A stretch of 64,000 nucleotides of DNA from Renibacterium sp. (lineage in GTDB: Bacteria > Actinomycetota > Actinomycetes > Actinomycetales > Micrococcaceae): NCBI GenBank assembly GCA_017419405.1, contig JAFOLH010000005.1, positions 310,001 through 374,000 of the forward strand, written 5' to 3'. Both the position numbers and the translations under genes were made by a program. This document shows, one piece after another, positions 17,120 through 26,373 of this stretch; positions within the stretch are counted from its first letter, which is position 1; every line of letters starts with the position of its first letter. The notes beneath the pieces were generated by a model that made no database searches, was not told where the DNA came from, and saw only the letters and a list, made by a program, of their open reading frames with translations.

Positions 17120-17131
17120 TCCGCCGGCTCA

Positions 17132-17155
17132 GGCCCGGGCTAGGACGCCCGGGCC
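17132..17155. terminator. 9-bp GC-rich hairpin between convergent genes
   Basis: GGCCCGGGC (17132-17140) pairs exactly with GCCCGGGCC (17147-17155) across a 6-nt loop. It sits at the meeting point of doxX and the minus-strand gene 17140-17970 and overlaps the latter's stop. There is no T run, so it is a weak or two-way terminator at best. Confidence 0.5.
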
Positions 17156-17970
17156 AGTTGCCGGATCGGGATCCACCGCGTGGCGAGCCGGCGGTATGCG
17201 GCCGCGGCGCCGGTGAGGTCCCCTTCGGCAATGCATTCGAGGCCCAAACGCACGTCCATCGGCGACTCGTCCGGATAAACCCGATCCGCGATCGCGCCGT
17301 AATCCAGTTCGACGACGGCGGCATCCGGCAACCCGGCCAGCCAAACTTCCAAGTCGCGCAGTTCTTCCAACAAGTCCAGGTCCGGTGCCGCCACCACGAG
17401 ATTGCCGAGGCCGGCTTCGAGGCGTTGCCTCGCGACGGCCAAGGGCACCTGCACCCGGACCGTGATCACCCGGCTGCGCGATTCCACCACTTCGGTACGG
17501 TCCGATTCGGAGATCAGCACGAACCAGCTGAACGGGATGCCCCAGGTCGAAGTCCTGGTCAGCAGCCGCCGCTCGGTGGCGATGTGCTCGTGCACGGTCT
17601 CGACCAGCTCCGGGCTGAACAGCAAATCGGCCAGCGTGCTGCCATTGCCCGAGCTGAAGTTTTCGACCGCCCGGGCCGAGCGCAGCAATACCTGGTTCAC
17701 GTTGTAGAGCACCGGGCCGTCGTCGAGCATCTGCAGGCTCCGCACGCGTTCCGAGGCGGCATTCGGCAGCACCGGGGCGCCGGGGCGCACCACCCGTTCC
17801 AGCGAGTCGCTCAACTCGCGCAGATCGGAGTACATCCGGTCCGCGCTGGGCGGCGCGCCGTGTTCGATCAGGGACTGTTCTGCTTCGGTGAACTCGGCCA
17901 ACGGCAAGTAGAGCCGCAGCGCCGAGACGAACGGCAAGTTGCTGTGCCCCAAATACAACTCGCCGGCCAT
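17140..17970 (-). CDS. Conserved hypothetical protein
   Basis: Soluble-looking product of 276 residues without a signal peptide or membrane helices. Segments such as LGHSNLPFVSALRLYLPLAEF and STWGIPFSWFVLISESDRTEV look conserved but I recognise no domain. It begins 2 nt after the exonuclease III gene stop, so the two are cotranscribed. Function unknown. Confidence 0.7.
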   Translation of the reverse strand: MAGELYLGHSNLPFVSALRLYLPLAEFTEAEQSLIEHGAPPSADRMYSDLRELSDSLERVVRPGAPVLPNAASERVRSLQMLDDGPVLYNVNQVLLRSARAVENFSSGNGSTLADLLFSPELVETVHEHIATERRLLTRTSTWGIPFSWFVLISESDRTEVVESRSRVITVRVQVPLAVARQRLEAGLGNLVVAAPDLDLLEELRDLEVWLAGLPDAAVVELDYGAIADRVYPDESPMDVRLGLECIAEGDLTGAAAAYRRLATRWIPIRQLARAS

Positions 17971-17972
17971 GC

Positions 17973-18776
17973 TCAGGCCAACTCGGCAATCACCGGTGCG
18001 TGGTCCGAGGCGCCTTTGCCTTTGCGTTCTTCACGGTCGATTTCGGTGTTGCTGACCCGGGCGGCCAAGGCGGGGGAGGCCATGATGAAGTCGATCCGCA
18101 TGCCTTCCTTCTTCGGGAAACGCAATTGCTTGTAATCCCAATAGGTGTAGACCCCGGGGCCGGGGTGCTGCGGCCGGACCACATCGCGGAACCCGGTCGC
18201 TTCGAAGGCCTGGAAGGCGGCCCGTTCCGGCCCGCTCACGTGGGTCAGCCCCTCGTCCAGGAAATATTGCAGGTCCCAGACGTCATCGTCCTGCGGGGCG
18301 ATGTTCCAATCGCCCATCAAGGCGATCTGGGCTTGCGGATCGGCAGCGAGCCAACCCTTGGCTTGGTCGTTGAGCACCTTGAGCCAGTCGAGTTTGTAGG
18401 GCATGTGCGGATCGTCCAGCGCCCGGCCATTGGGCACGTACAGGCTCCAGACCCGGACCCCGCCGCAGCTCGCGGCGATCGCCCGGGCCTCTTGTTCCGG
18501 TTCGGTGCCGGGTTTGCCGAAGGCCGGTTGCCCGGGAAAGGTGCGCTGGACGTCGTCGAGCCCTACTCTGGAGGCGATCGCCACGCCGTTCCACTGGCTG
18601 AAGCCGAAGTGGGCCACTTCGTAGCCGTTGTTTTCGAACAGCTCCCAGGGGAAGTTCTCGTCTTTGCATTTGGTCTCTTGGATGGCGAGCACATCGGCGT
18701 CCGTGCGGCGCAGCCAGTCCTCGACCCGGTCAGCCCGGGCCCGCAACGAGTTCACATTCCAGGTGGCAATCTTCAC
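17973..18776 (-). CDS. xth: Exodeoxyribonuclease III (AP endonuclease)
   Basis: DNA repair enzyme of about 267 residues that cleaves at abasic sites and trims 3' ends. KIATWNVNSLRAR opens the endonuclease/exonuclease/phosphatase fold. The metal ligand Glu34 lies in AIQETK, GDWNIAP carries the catalytic Asp and Asn, and SDHAPV near the end carries the catalytic His. The GTG at 18776 follows GGAAGAG; a longer frame upstream lacks a site and adds 34 unrelated residues. Confidence 0.92.
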   Translation of the reverse strand: MKIATWNVNSLRARADRVEDWLRRTDADVLAIQETKCKDENFPWELFENNGYEVAHFGFSQWNGVAIASRVGLDDVQRTFPGQPAFGKPGTEPEQEARAIAASCGGVRVWSLYVPNGRALDDPHMPYKLDWLKVLNDQAKGWLAADPQAQIALMGDWNIAPQDDDVWDLQYFLDEGLTHVSGPERAAFQAFEATGFRDVVRPQHPGPGVYTYWDYKQLRFPKKEGMRIDFIMASPALAARVSNTEIDREERKGKGASDHAPVIAELA

Positions 18777-18811
18777 TCTTCCAACATACCTGCTCGCGCC
18801 GACCGGATGGC

Positions 18812-19465
18812 TCAGATATTTGCCCGCAGCGAGGTGAGCATGGTCTCGAGCTGTGCGTACTGCGGGGTTTCCTGCCACTGCCGGACCGTCTCGATGCTGG
18901 CGTCGTCGCCGAGGATCTTGCCGACGTTGACCCGGAAGACCGAAATGCCATTGCCGGCTACCTCGAACTGTTCGGCAGCCACCCCGTAGCCACCAATTTC
19001 ACGATCCTCCAAACGCATCGTGATGTCGGTGAAATCCGGATAACGGTTGTAGGTCAGCCGATAGTCGATGTCGTCGCCGGGCGAATAGCTCATATTGGCG
19101 GTTTTGGCCTGGGCCAACACCGTTTGTTCCGGGGCGAACGGTCCACCTACGCCGTCGCGCCAGTATCGTTCGGCGAGGAATGCGACCTCCTGTCCCGAAG
19201 GCGAGTAAATATGGATATCCATGACCTGCCGCAGGTAGAAAGCGCTGGCCTTTTCATTGATCTTTTCAAGCACGAAATAGCCCACTGGGAGCTTGAAGGT
19301 GAAAAGCCCGCTGAGCGTGGTGTAATCGCTGAAAACCGGGGCAAAGTTCTCGACCGCGTCGTATGTCGCCGGGCTGGCCGGCGGTTCCGCGGCGGCGCTG
19401 TTGCCGGGCAGCCCGGTGAAGACCAACCCGGCGAGGGCAACGGCTGTGGTGGCTTTGTAGAACAT
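18812..19465 (-). CDS. Secreted protein of unknown function
   Basis: Product of 217 residues with a signal peptide (ATTAVALAGLVFTGLPGNSAAA) and an AAGGAGA site before the ATG. The mature part has FTFKLPVGYFVLEKINEK, then EVAFLAERYWRDG, and ends with VRQWQETPQYAQLETMLTSL. I recognise no domain. The open frame continues upstream of 19465, but that part only mirrors the next gene in another frame. It may form an operon with the ABC pair behind it; the gap is 83 bp. Confidence 0.72.
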   Translation of the reverse strand: MFYKATTAVALAGLVFTGLPGNSAAAEPPASPATYDAVENFAPVFSDYTTLSGLFTFKLPVGYFVLEKINEKASAFYLRQVMDIHIYSPSGQEVAFLAERYWRDGVGGPFAPEQTVLAQAKTANMSYSPGDDIDYRLTYNRYPDFTDITMRLEDREIGGYGVAAEQFEVAGNGISVFRVNVGKILGDDASIETVRQWQETPQYAQLETMLTSLRANI

Positions 19466-19548
19466 GGAATTTCTCCTTCTTGGCTGAATGGTGCTGACAG
19501 CCGAGAAGTTTCCGAGTAGATCTGTTTTGTTACCGTTCCGCGGAAAAG

Positions 19549-21144
19549 TTACTCCGGTTTGTCCTCGCGCCGCCGGGTCAGGATCAGGAACATTAGCAGA
19601 CTCAATCCCAGTTGCACCGGAATCAGGATGCTCGGCGCGGCTCCGGCGAGCAGGCTGATCAGCACCGGTGCCAGGATGATCGCGGCAACATCCGGTCCGG
19701 CGAAGAACTGCGCCGCCACGCCTGGCGGGAGGGCACCGAACGGGGTCGCGATGGCCGGCCTGGACCAGTCGACCGGTTTCTTGTAGGCGCCGCGGAGCGA
19801 AGCGCCGGCCAGCGCCGGGCCGGCGATCGCCCCGGCGAGGAAGAAGTTCAACGAACCCACGCCGGTGACCAGGAGCAGGCCGAAGGCGAGCACCGCCCAA
19901 CCGAGGAGCAGCGCCGCCGGCACTGCCGAGTGCAAGCGCCGGGCGGTCCCGGCGGGGATCGGGAGCAACCGGTCCAGGGTCGGGTTGCCCGCATTGAGTT
20001 TGAGCGGATTCGCCACGGAGCCGCTGGCCATCAGGCCGCAGATCAGCAGCGAGGCCAGGGTCACCGCGGCATCCTGCCCGCCGGTGAACGCGTGCAGGAT
20101 CGCGGGGATCACGGCCAGGACGGCCAAGCCGAAGAGCCGGCCGGGGTGCCGCAGGTAGCGCAGAGCATCGGCCCGGATGACTACCGCGGAGGGGCTGCTG
20201 CCGAGCAGCCGGCGGCTCAGATTGCGTCGTGAGCCGGTGTTCTCCTTGGCGAACGAGGAGGAGAGCGCACTGGCATCCATGGATTGGATGCTGGATTGGA
20301 TGAGCGAGGAACGGGCCGAATGTTCCCGCAGCGAGGTACTGCTGATCCGGCGCAGTCCGGGCAGCACCGCGATGCCCGCGATGACGCCGACGGGCAACAG
20401 GACTACCGGCCAGAGTTGTCCGGTCGCGGCCACAATCGGCCAGCTGGTGGGCAACCAGAGCAGCCAGCCACCGGCCACCGGCAGGCCGAGCGCGGTGAGC
20501 AGGCCAAGCAATACCAGGAGTGCCAGCGCCGCGGTCAATACCCGGTTGAGCAGCCGGGAGCCGGAAAAGTTCTGGGCGGCTTGGGCCACCGCGAACCCGC
20601 ACAGGAACAGTCCGATGCAGCTGAGCACCGTGCCGGCGATTTTGGCCGGAGTCAGCTCACTCGGTTCCACGATCGCCAAGAACAAACCGATGACCGCGCC
20701 CAGTGCAGCGCTGAGACTGGCCCAACGGAGCACCATCGGCCGCAACAGCCCGCCCCGCGACACCGGCAACGGGAGCAGCCATTGGGTGCGTGGCGGATCC
20801 AGGTGTGCCGGGCCGAGCCGGGCGATCAACAGCACAGCGGCGCTGAGCGTGACCAGGGCCAGCAGGGCCCAGGCGATGTTGACCGAGACGATCGGGGTCA
20901 ACGGCTGGATCAGCGGATTCGGGCCGCCCTTGGCCGAGTCTTCGAGATAGCTTCCGCGGATCTGGGCCACCAGTGAGAAGGAGCTCGCCAAGAGTACCGC
21001 GATGCCCAGGACGGTGACATAGATTTCGCTGAAGATCGTGTAGAACCCTACGGTCTGCCGGGTCAGCGGAGCCTTGCGGATGTAGCCGCGCAGCTCCGAA
21101 GCGGTCAGCTCCTCGCGTTGCTCGGCAGCGTGTTGCAGGCTCAT
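19549..21144 (-). CDS. ABC transporter membrane protein (DUF6297-like)
   Basis: Product of 531 residues with about twelve predicted membrane segments, starting in the stop of the ATPase gene (ATGA). The text LDPPRTQWLLPLPVSRGGLLRPMVLRW near residue 115, with cytosolic loops rich in Pro and Arg, fits DUF6297 membrane proteins that pair with a single ATPase. An export or antimicrobial-resistance type role is possible, but the substrate is unknown. Confidence 0.72.
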   Translation of the reverse strand: MSLQHAAEQREELTASELRGYIRKAPLTRQTVGFYTIFSEIYVTVLGIAVLLASSFSLVAQIRGSYLEDSAKGGPNPLIQPLTPIVSVNIAWALLALVTLSAAVLLIARLGPAHLDPPRTQWLLPLPVSRGGLLRPMVLRWASLSAALGAVIGLFLAIVEPSELTPAKIAGTVLSCIGLFLCGFAVAQAAQNFSGSRLLNRVLTAALALLVLLGLLTALGLPVAGGWLLWLPTSWPIVAATGQLWPVVLLPVGVIAGIAVLPGLRRISSTSLREHSARSSLIQSSIQSMDASALSSSFAKENTGSRRNLSRRLLGSSPSAVVIRADALRYLRHPGRLFGLAVLAVIPAILHAFTGGQDAAVTLASLLICGLMASGSVANPLKLNAGNPTLDRLLPIPAGTARRLHSAVPAALLLGWAVLAFGLLLVTGVGSLNFFLAGAIAGPALAGASLRGAYKKPVDWSRPAIATPFGALPPGVAAQFFAGPDVAAIILAPVLISLLAGAAPSILIPVQLGLSLLMFLILTRRREDKPE

Positions 21145-21830
21145 GCGGGCATCGCTTGGATCCGCTCGGCGGCCTGCTGCGCAGTGAGGCTTTCCACCTG
21201 GTCCGCGATGTACAGGGCCTTCTTCGACGCGGTGGTCAGGAATTCCGGATCGTGCGTGACCAGCAGGACCGTTTCGCCGGCCTTGGCCGAGTCGGCGACC
21301 CGGGCCGCCAGCGCACGCCGCATGTGCGTGTCCAGGCGCTGCTCCGGCTCATCCAGCACCAGAAGGCCGCGCGGGCGGACGAAGGCAGCAGCCAGCAGCA
21401 ATCGGCGGCGTTGACCGGAGGAGAGACTGGAGACGAGGGAATCGTCGTGTTCGGTGAGTTGGAAGAAGTCGAGCTCCGCATCGACGGCGGCCACCGGATC
21501 AGTCACACCGTGGCCGGCGGCGACCATGGTCAGGTGCTCGCCCACGGTCAGCTCCGGGAAGAAGGCGTCGTCGTCGAAGACCATCGCGGCCATCCGGCGG
21601 AACTCCGGCGTCCGGTCGTCGACCTCGGCCTTGTTGAGCAGGACTTTGCCGCTCAACGCCGGGAGTTGCCCCACCACGGTACGCAGCACGGTTGACTTCC
21701 CGGCGCCGTTGGGGCCGACGAAGGCCAGCGCCCCGGCGCCCAGGCCGAACGAGACATCGCCGCAGACTTGTTTTTTGCCATAGCCGACTTTGAGGTCGGA
21801 GACTCTCAGGGATACCGGGGAACGGGGCAT
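21141..21830 (-). CDS. ABC transporter ATPase of the DUF6297-type exporter
   Basis: Product of about 229 residues. Walker A is GPNGAGKST, the signature is SLSSGQRRRLLLA (a serine variant of LSGGQ), Walker B is GLLVLDEP, and the switch His is in LVTHDPEF. The start at 21830 gives MPRSPVSLRVSDLKVGYG; a start 16 codons upstream is possible, and neither has a strong ribosome site. It is coupled to the membrane protein gene by ATGA, so the two form one transporter. Confidence 0.85.
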   Translation of the reverse strand: MPRSPVSLRVSDLKVGYGKKQVCGDVSFGLGAGALAFVGPNGAGKSTVLRTVVGQLPALSGKVLLNKAEVDDRTPEFRRMAAMVFDDDAFFPELTVGEHLTMVAAGHGVTDPVAAVDAELDFFQLTEHDDSLVSSLSSGQRRRLLLAAAFVRPRGLLVLDEPEQRLDTHMRRALAARVADSAKAGETVLLVTHDPEFLTTASKKALYIADQVESLTAQQAAERIQAMPA

Positions 21831-21929
21831 AGGGCCGAGCTTAGCCGACCGGATGCAGGGGCTCGAACACTTTTGCACGGATGCTGGTGCCGGCGGTGCT
21901 GCTGGTGCTGGCGGGTAGCCATTTCCGGG

Positions 21930-23066
21930 TCACTGGGCGTGCTTTGTGCGCCCGTGCCCGGCCGAAACTCCGGGATCTTCTTCGGCGTCTTCAACCAATG
22001 CGGCGATATTGCGGATGAACAGGATCAACCAGCCAAAGATCAGCGCCGCGACGGCCAGCTCCAGGCCGGTCAGGTTGTAATAGCCGAGCGGCCAGAACAG
22101 CAGTACGGCAACCATGATGCCGGCCAGCAGCGCATAGGTGGTCAGGAAAAAACTCCGCGGGAAGTCCGGGACCCAGGCGTGCAGACCCAACGCCAACGCG
22201 AAGAAGACGAAGATCATCCCGGTGGCGAAGAAATTGTGCAGCAGTTGCAGTGCGTCCACCGGCACCAGGCCGACTCCGGAGAGGAACCCGCCCAACAGGA
22301 TCAGCGTCCATTGCACGGCTTTGGCATTGACGGTTTCCATCTTCCGGAACTGCGCCCAGCGGCGTAGATCCCGCGTCATGTAGGACGCCAGGGTGGTGAT
22401 CACCAGGCCGGAGAAGATCAGCGTCGCGTTGAAGGCGTAGGCGGCCAGGCCATTGGTCTCGGTGCCCAGTGCGCTGAAGTTGATCCGCCACCAACTCGGA
22501 TCATCGGCGGTGATCATGGCGGTCAACGCACCGGTGAGCAGAAAGGCCGCGAGCAGGTTGGACAGCGAATAGGTGGTGATCCGGGCCCCGGAGAGCGAGA
22601 CCGTGTAGGCCGTGGCAGCGCCGCTGACGCCGACGAAGAGCCCGCCGGCCAACGGTTCCAGGGTCAATCCCGAAAACGCGCTTTGGAACAGCGAAAATAC
22701 CGCTTGGCAGAGCATGAAGGCGATCAGGGCGTGGGTGAAGGACAGCGCCGAGATGTCGAGGATCCGCCGGGCGAGCGCAGTCTGGCGCAACCAGGCGGAT
22801 TCCGGGCGTTGGAAGGAGCGGGAATAGCTCAAAGCGAAGATCCCCAAGCCGACGACGGCGACCGCGAGCGAGGCGAACTGGCCCACCGAACCGTCGCCGG
22901 AGAGGGCCGGGTGCTGGCTGCGGATCAAGAAGAACAGGAAGGCGCCCGCGGTGAGCAGGAGCATCACGAGCACGGCTAAAGCGAAGGCCCGGGACTCGAT
23001 GCTGACGGCGCTGAGCCGTTGCGGCGCCGCAGCGTGTTTGTTCCCGGAAGCCGGGCTTACTTCCAC
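21930..23066 (-). CDS. DUF998-like integral membrane protein
   Basis: Product of 378 residues with about ten predicted membrane segments and a charged C-terminal tail. The GTG start overlaps the end of nadE by 10 bp. The pattern of paired helices with short loops (for example [21 protein letters not shown] between helices) fits DUF998-like proteins in my reading, but the assignment is soft. Function unknown; coupling to nadE may only reflect compact gene packing. Confidence 0.6.
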   Translation of the reverse strand: MEVSPASGNKHAAAPQRLSAVSIESRAFALAVLVMLLLTAGAFLFFLIRSQHPALSGDGSVGQFASLAVAVVGLGIFALSYSRSFQRPESAWLRQTALARRILDISALSFTHALIAFMLCQAVFSLFQSAFSGLTLEPLAGGLFVGVSGAATAYTVSLSGARITTYSLSNLLAAFLLTGALTAMITADDPSWWRINFSALGTETNGLAAYAFNATLIFSGLVITTLASYMTRDLRRWAQFRKMETVNAKAVQWTLILLGGFLSGVGLVPVDALQLLHNFFATGMIFVFFALALGLHAWVPDFPRSFFLTTYALLAGIMVAVLLFWPLGYYNLTGLELAVAALIFGWLILFIRNIAALVEDAEEDPGVSAGHGRTKHAQ

Positions 23067-23878
23067 CAGTCGTCAAGCAAGGTCACGGGCACGGTGCGCT
23101 TGTGCCGGGTGGCCAGATAACGTTGCTCGATCGCCTCGGCCGCCGTATCGGAAACCTCCCGGCCCTCGAGGTAGTCGTCGATGTCGTCGTAGCTCAGACC
23201 CAACTCGTCTTCGTCGGCCCGGCCGGGGACGCCGTCGAGCAGGTCCGCGGTCGGGACTTTGGTGTAGATCCGCTCGGCTGCGCCGAGGTACTGCAGCAAC
23301 TGCCGGTTCTGCCGCTTGTTGAGCGTGAACAACGGCAGAATATCCGCTCCGCCGTCACCGAATTTGGTGAAGAACCCGGTGACCGATTCGGCGCCGTGGT
23401 CGGTGCCGATCACCAGCAGCCCGTGTTCGCCGGCCAAGGCGTATTGGGCGATCATCCGGGCCCGGGCCTTGATGTTCCCCCGGTTGAAGTCGCTCAGCTG
23501 CTCACCGGTGGTGGCTTCGTATTCTTTTTCCAAACCGTCGACGCCGGGTGCCACGTTGTAGGTCCAGGAACGGTCCGGTTTGATGAACGCCAAGGCGGCT
23601 TGCGCGTCGGCTTCGTCGTGCTGGACGTTGTAAGGCAACCGCACCGCGGTGAAGCTCGCCGCCACTCCTTCGGCCCGGAGCTGTTCTGCGGCGAGTTGGC
23701 CGAGCCGGCCGGCCAGCGAAGAATCCAATCCGCCCGAGATGCCGAGGACGAAACCCTTCGCCCGGCTGGCCTTGGCGTATGCCGCGAGGAAGTCGACTCG
23801 CCGGGCAACTTCATCGGCCGGATTGACGGAGGGTTTCACACCCAGTTCAGCAATGATTTTCGCCTGGAGTTCGCGCAT
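23057..23878 (-). CDS. nadE: Ammonia-dependent NAD+ synthetase
   Basis: Final step of NAD biosynthesis: nicotinic acid adenine dinucleotide, ATP and ammonia give NAD+. The product is 273 residues, the length of the short ammonia-using form, with no glutaminase domain. The PP-loop is SGGLDSS (residues 48-54). [23 protein letters not shown] and [21 protein letters not shown] are family signatures. It is divergent from the helR gene, and the RAE lies between them. Confidence 0.93.
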   Translation of the reverse strand: MRELQAKIIAELGVKPSVNPADEVARRVDFLAAYAKASRAKGFVLGISGGLDSSLAGRLGQLAAEQLRAEGVAASFTAVRLPYNVQHDEADAQAALAFIKPDRSWTYNVAPGVDGLEKEYEATTGEQLSDFNRGNIKARARMIAQYALAGEHGLLVIGTDHGAESVTGFFTKFGDGGADILPLFTLNKRQNRQLLQYLGAAERIYTKVPTADLLDGVPGRADEDELGLSYDDIDDYLEGREVSDTAAEAIEQRYLATRHKRTVPVTLLDDWWK

Positions 23879-23975
23879 AGTGCCAGGGTACTACCTGGAC
23901 GTTTCGGCAAGGTTTCGGTTTCCAGGGCGGGCGCCGCGCGGCATCCGGAAAGCAAACCTGAAAAAGGGCGAGCCG

Positions 23976-24003
23976 TTGCTCCCCTCCCTTTTAAATCTAT
24001 ACC
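23976..24003 (+). promoter_or_regulatory. Probable helR promoter
   Basis: TTGCTC (23976-23981) and TATACC (23998-24003) are spaced by 16 bp and resemble vegetative -35 and -10 elements. The RAE palindrome begins at the end of the -10, so it covers the likely transcription start. This is a prediction from sequence only. Confidence 0.5.
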
Positions 24004-24038
24004 GTACCCGGGGGCTTGCGGCAAGGCCCCGGGTACGG
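24002..24038. promoter_or_regulatory. Rifamycin-associated element (RAE) in an extended palindrome
   Basis: GGGGCTTGCGGCAAGGCCCC (24011-24030) matches the published RAE core as I remember it (GGGGCTTGCGGCAAGCCCC-like). Here it is the centre of a 37-bp dyad: 24002-24019 pairs with 24021-24038 at 17 of 18 positions. In Streptomyces and relatives, RAEs precede rifamycin-inactivating genes and helR and are needed for induction by rifamycins. Confidence 0.85.
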
Positions 24039-24086
24039 CGCACAATGGTCAGTCGGCAACGGAAAATCAGCGGAAACGAAGCGGAA

Positions 24087-26321
24087 ATGGAACGTACTGA
24101 CATGACCTCGACTGACCTGGGCCCGAGCGCTTTCGAACTACCGGAAAGCCGCGCTGCCAAAGCGGCTCCGGCTTTGATCGCCGACGACGAGCAGCATTTC
24201 GCAGCGATTGCCGAATGCCTGGAAACGACGATCGGCGAGCTGGCCGAGCGGCTCGACGCCGAACGCAAAGCCCCGGGCGGCTCCGGGCAGGCCGCCCTGG
24301 ACCGGGATCAGGAGATCCATCGGCTGTCCGCGAGATTGCGCACGTTGCGGCGGTTCGGCCTGGATTTGTGCTTGGGCCGGATGGTCGGCGCGGACGGTGC
24401 CGAACCGGTGTACATCGGAAGGCTCGGCTTGACCGACAATTCCGGGCGCCGATTGTTGTTGGACTGGCGGGGCCCGGCAGCCGAACCCTTCTTCGGCGCC
24501 ACGCACGCCCAGCCGATGGGTCTGTTGAGCCGGCGTCGTTATCGCTGGAGCCAAGGCCGGATCACCGACTACTGGGATGAAGTGTTCACCGCGGACGGGC
24601 TGGTCGGAAACGCCGCGCTCGACGACCAGTCGGCCTTCATCGCGAGTCTGGGCGGCAACCGTTCGCCCCGGATGCGGGATGTGCTGGGCACCATCCAGGC
24701 AGATCAGGACGCGATCATCCGGGCGGGCTCCCGGGGCGCACTCGTGGTCGACGGCGGACCGGGCACCGGCAAGACCGTGGTGGCCTTGCACCGTTCCGCC
24801 TACCTGATCTATGCCGACCCGAGGCTCGGCCATCATCGGGGCGAGGTGCTGTTCGTGGGTCCGCACCAGCCATACCTGGCCTACGTCGCGGATGTGCTGC
24901 CCAGCCTCGGCGAAGAGGGGGTGCAAATCTGCACCCTGCGCGATTTGGTGCCGCAGGGGGCGGCCGCGGTGCCGGAGTCGGATCCGGAGGTGCTGCGCTT
25001 GAAATCCGCTGCGCAACTGGTCGCCGCGATCGAACCGGCGGTAGCCCTGTACGAGGAGCCGCCAAGCTCCGGGATGCGGGTGGAGACTCCCTCGTTCGAC
25101 GTCTGGCTCAGCGCAGCAGACTGGGCGGAGGCCTTCGAATCCGCGGAGCCCGGGATGCCGCACAATGCGGCCCGGGACCAGGTTTGGGCGGCCCTGCTGA
25201 AGATCCTGGTCGACAAGTTGCGTGACGATTTCGACGAGGAATGGGAAGCGGAGAAAGACGAATTCGATGCTTACGGCATCAGTACCGGGGACACCGAGCA
25301 GAAACTGCGGCGCGCCCTCGCTGCGAGCCCGGAACTGAGCCGTGCCTTCGGCCGCGCCTGGCCGCTGTTGGAACCGGCCGATATCGTGGCGGACCTCTGG
25401 TCGGTGCCTGCGTACCTGCGCAGGTGTGCGCCCTGGTTGGCGCCGGCGGAAATCCAGGCCTTGCAGCGGTCCGATCCGCAGGCCTGGACGGTGGCGGACC
25501 TGCCTTTCCTGGATGCGGCGCGGTTGCGCCTCGGCGACCCGGAGGCTTCCCGCCGCCGGCAGCGCCGGGAAGCCGGAGTCGCGGCCGAGCGGTCCGCCAT
25601 GTCCGATGTGGTCGGCGACCTGATCGCGCACGACGATTCCGAAATGGGCGTGATGTCGATGCTGCGGGGCCAGGATCTGCGGGCCGCGCTGGTCGACGAC
25701 GGGGCGTTGCCGGAGCCGGAGCCCGATTTTCTGGCCGGTCCGTTCGCGCACATCGTGGTCGACGAAGCGCAGGAATTGACCGATGCCCAATGGCAGATGC
25801 TGTTGCTGCGCTGCCCGTCCCGGAGCTTCACGATCGTCGGCGACCGGGCGCAGGCCCGGCACGGTTTCCGGGAATCTTGGCCGGAACGCCTGGCCCGGGT
25901 GGGCTTCGACCGGATCAAGGTGGCCTCGTTGGGCATCAACTACCGGACGCCGGAAGAGATCATGGCCGAGGCCGAGCCGGTCATCCGGGCAGCGCTTCCG
26001 GACGCCAATGTGCCGACGTCGATCCGCAGCAGCGGGATTCCGGTGCGGCATGCGCGGGTCGCCGAATTGGCCCCGATCCTCGACGGCTGGCTTGCCGGGA
26101 ACGCCGAAGGCATCGCCTGCGTGATCAGCGCCGACGGCGCGCTGGGCAACGGATTCGATGCAGCGAGAGTACGCGCGCTGACGCCGGAACTGGCCAAGGG
26201 CCTCGAGTTCGACTTGGTGGTCCTGCTTGAGCCGGAAGGCTTCGGCGAGGGCATCGAAGGGGCGGTGGACCGTTACGTCGCGATGACCCGGGCGACCCAG
26301 CAGCTGGTATTGCTCAGTTGA
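24087..26321 (+). CDS. helR: HelR-type RNA polymerase-associated helicase, rifamycin resistance
   Basis: UvrD/HelD-like ATPase of about 744 residues. HelR in Streptomyces displaces rifamycin from RNA polymerase and so protects transcription. The N-terminal part is a coiled-coil-like arm (DDEQHFAAIAECLETTIGEL, about residues 30-110). Walker A is GGPGTGKTVVAL (about 223-234), Walker B is VVDEAQEL (about 558-565), and the late motifs are GINYRTPEEI and YVAMTRATQQLVLL. The RAE directly upstream separates it from ordinary HelD. ATG 24087 and ATG 24102 are both possible starts; neither has a strong ribosome site. Confidence 0.88.
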   Translation: MERTDMTSTDLGPSAFELPESRAAKAAPALIADDEQHFAAIAECLETTIGELAERLDAERKAPGGSGQAALDRDQEIHRLSARLRTLRRFGLDLCLGRMVGADGAEPVYIGRLGLTDNSGRRLLLDWRGPAAEPFFGATHAQPMGLLSRRRYRWSQGRITDYWDEVFTADGLVGNAALDDQSAFIASLGGNRSPRMRDVLGTIQADQDAIIRAGSRGALVVDGGPGTGKTVVALHRSAYLIYADPRLGHHRGEVLFVGPHQPYLAYVADVLPSLGEEGVQICTLRDLVPQGAAAVPESDPEVLRLKSAAQLVAAIEPAVALYEEPPSSGMRVETPSFDVWLSAADWAEAFESAEPGMPHNAARDQVWAALLKILVDKLRDDFDEEWEAEKDEFDAYGISTGDTEQKLRRALAASPELSRAFGRAWPLLEPADIVADLWSVPAYLRRCAPWLAPAEIQALQRSDPQAWTVADLPFLDAARLRLGDPEASRRRQRREAGVAAERSAMSDVVGDLIAHDDSEMGVMSMLRGQDLRAALVDDGALPEPEPDFLAGPFAHIVVDEAQELTDAQWQMLLLRCPSRSFTIVGDRAQARHGFRESWPERLARVGFDRIKVASLGINYRTPEEIMAEAEPVIRAALPDANVPTSIRSSGIPVRHARVAELAPILDGWLAGNAEGIACVISADGALGNGFDAARVRALTPELAKGLEFDLVVLLEPEGFGEGIEGAVDRYVAMTRATQQLVLLS

Positions 26322-26322
26322 G

Positions 26323-26373
26323 CCGTCTCCCGGTCAGGCTGGAGCCCGCCCGTCTCCCGGTCAGGCTGGAGCC
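26323..26373. repeat. Tandem 24-bp duplication at the end of the lacI gene
   Basis: CCGTCTCCCGGTCAGGCTGGAGCC occurs at 26323-26346 and again at 26350-26373, a period of 27 bp. The second copy holds the stop codon and last codons of the minus-strand LacI gene, and the first copy lies just behind the helR stop. It looks like a recent slippage or duplication at the convergent gene ends. Confidence 0.85.

Noticed and set aside
19466-20602. N-terminal extension of the secreted protein gene at 18812
   Set aside because: The added residues only mirror the ABC membrane protein gene in another frame; the ATG at 19465 has a good ribosome site and starts a clean signal peptide.
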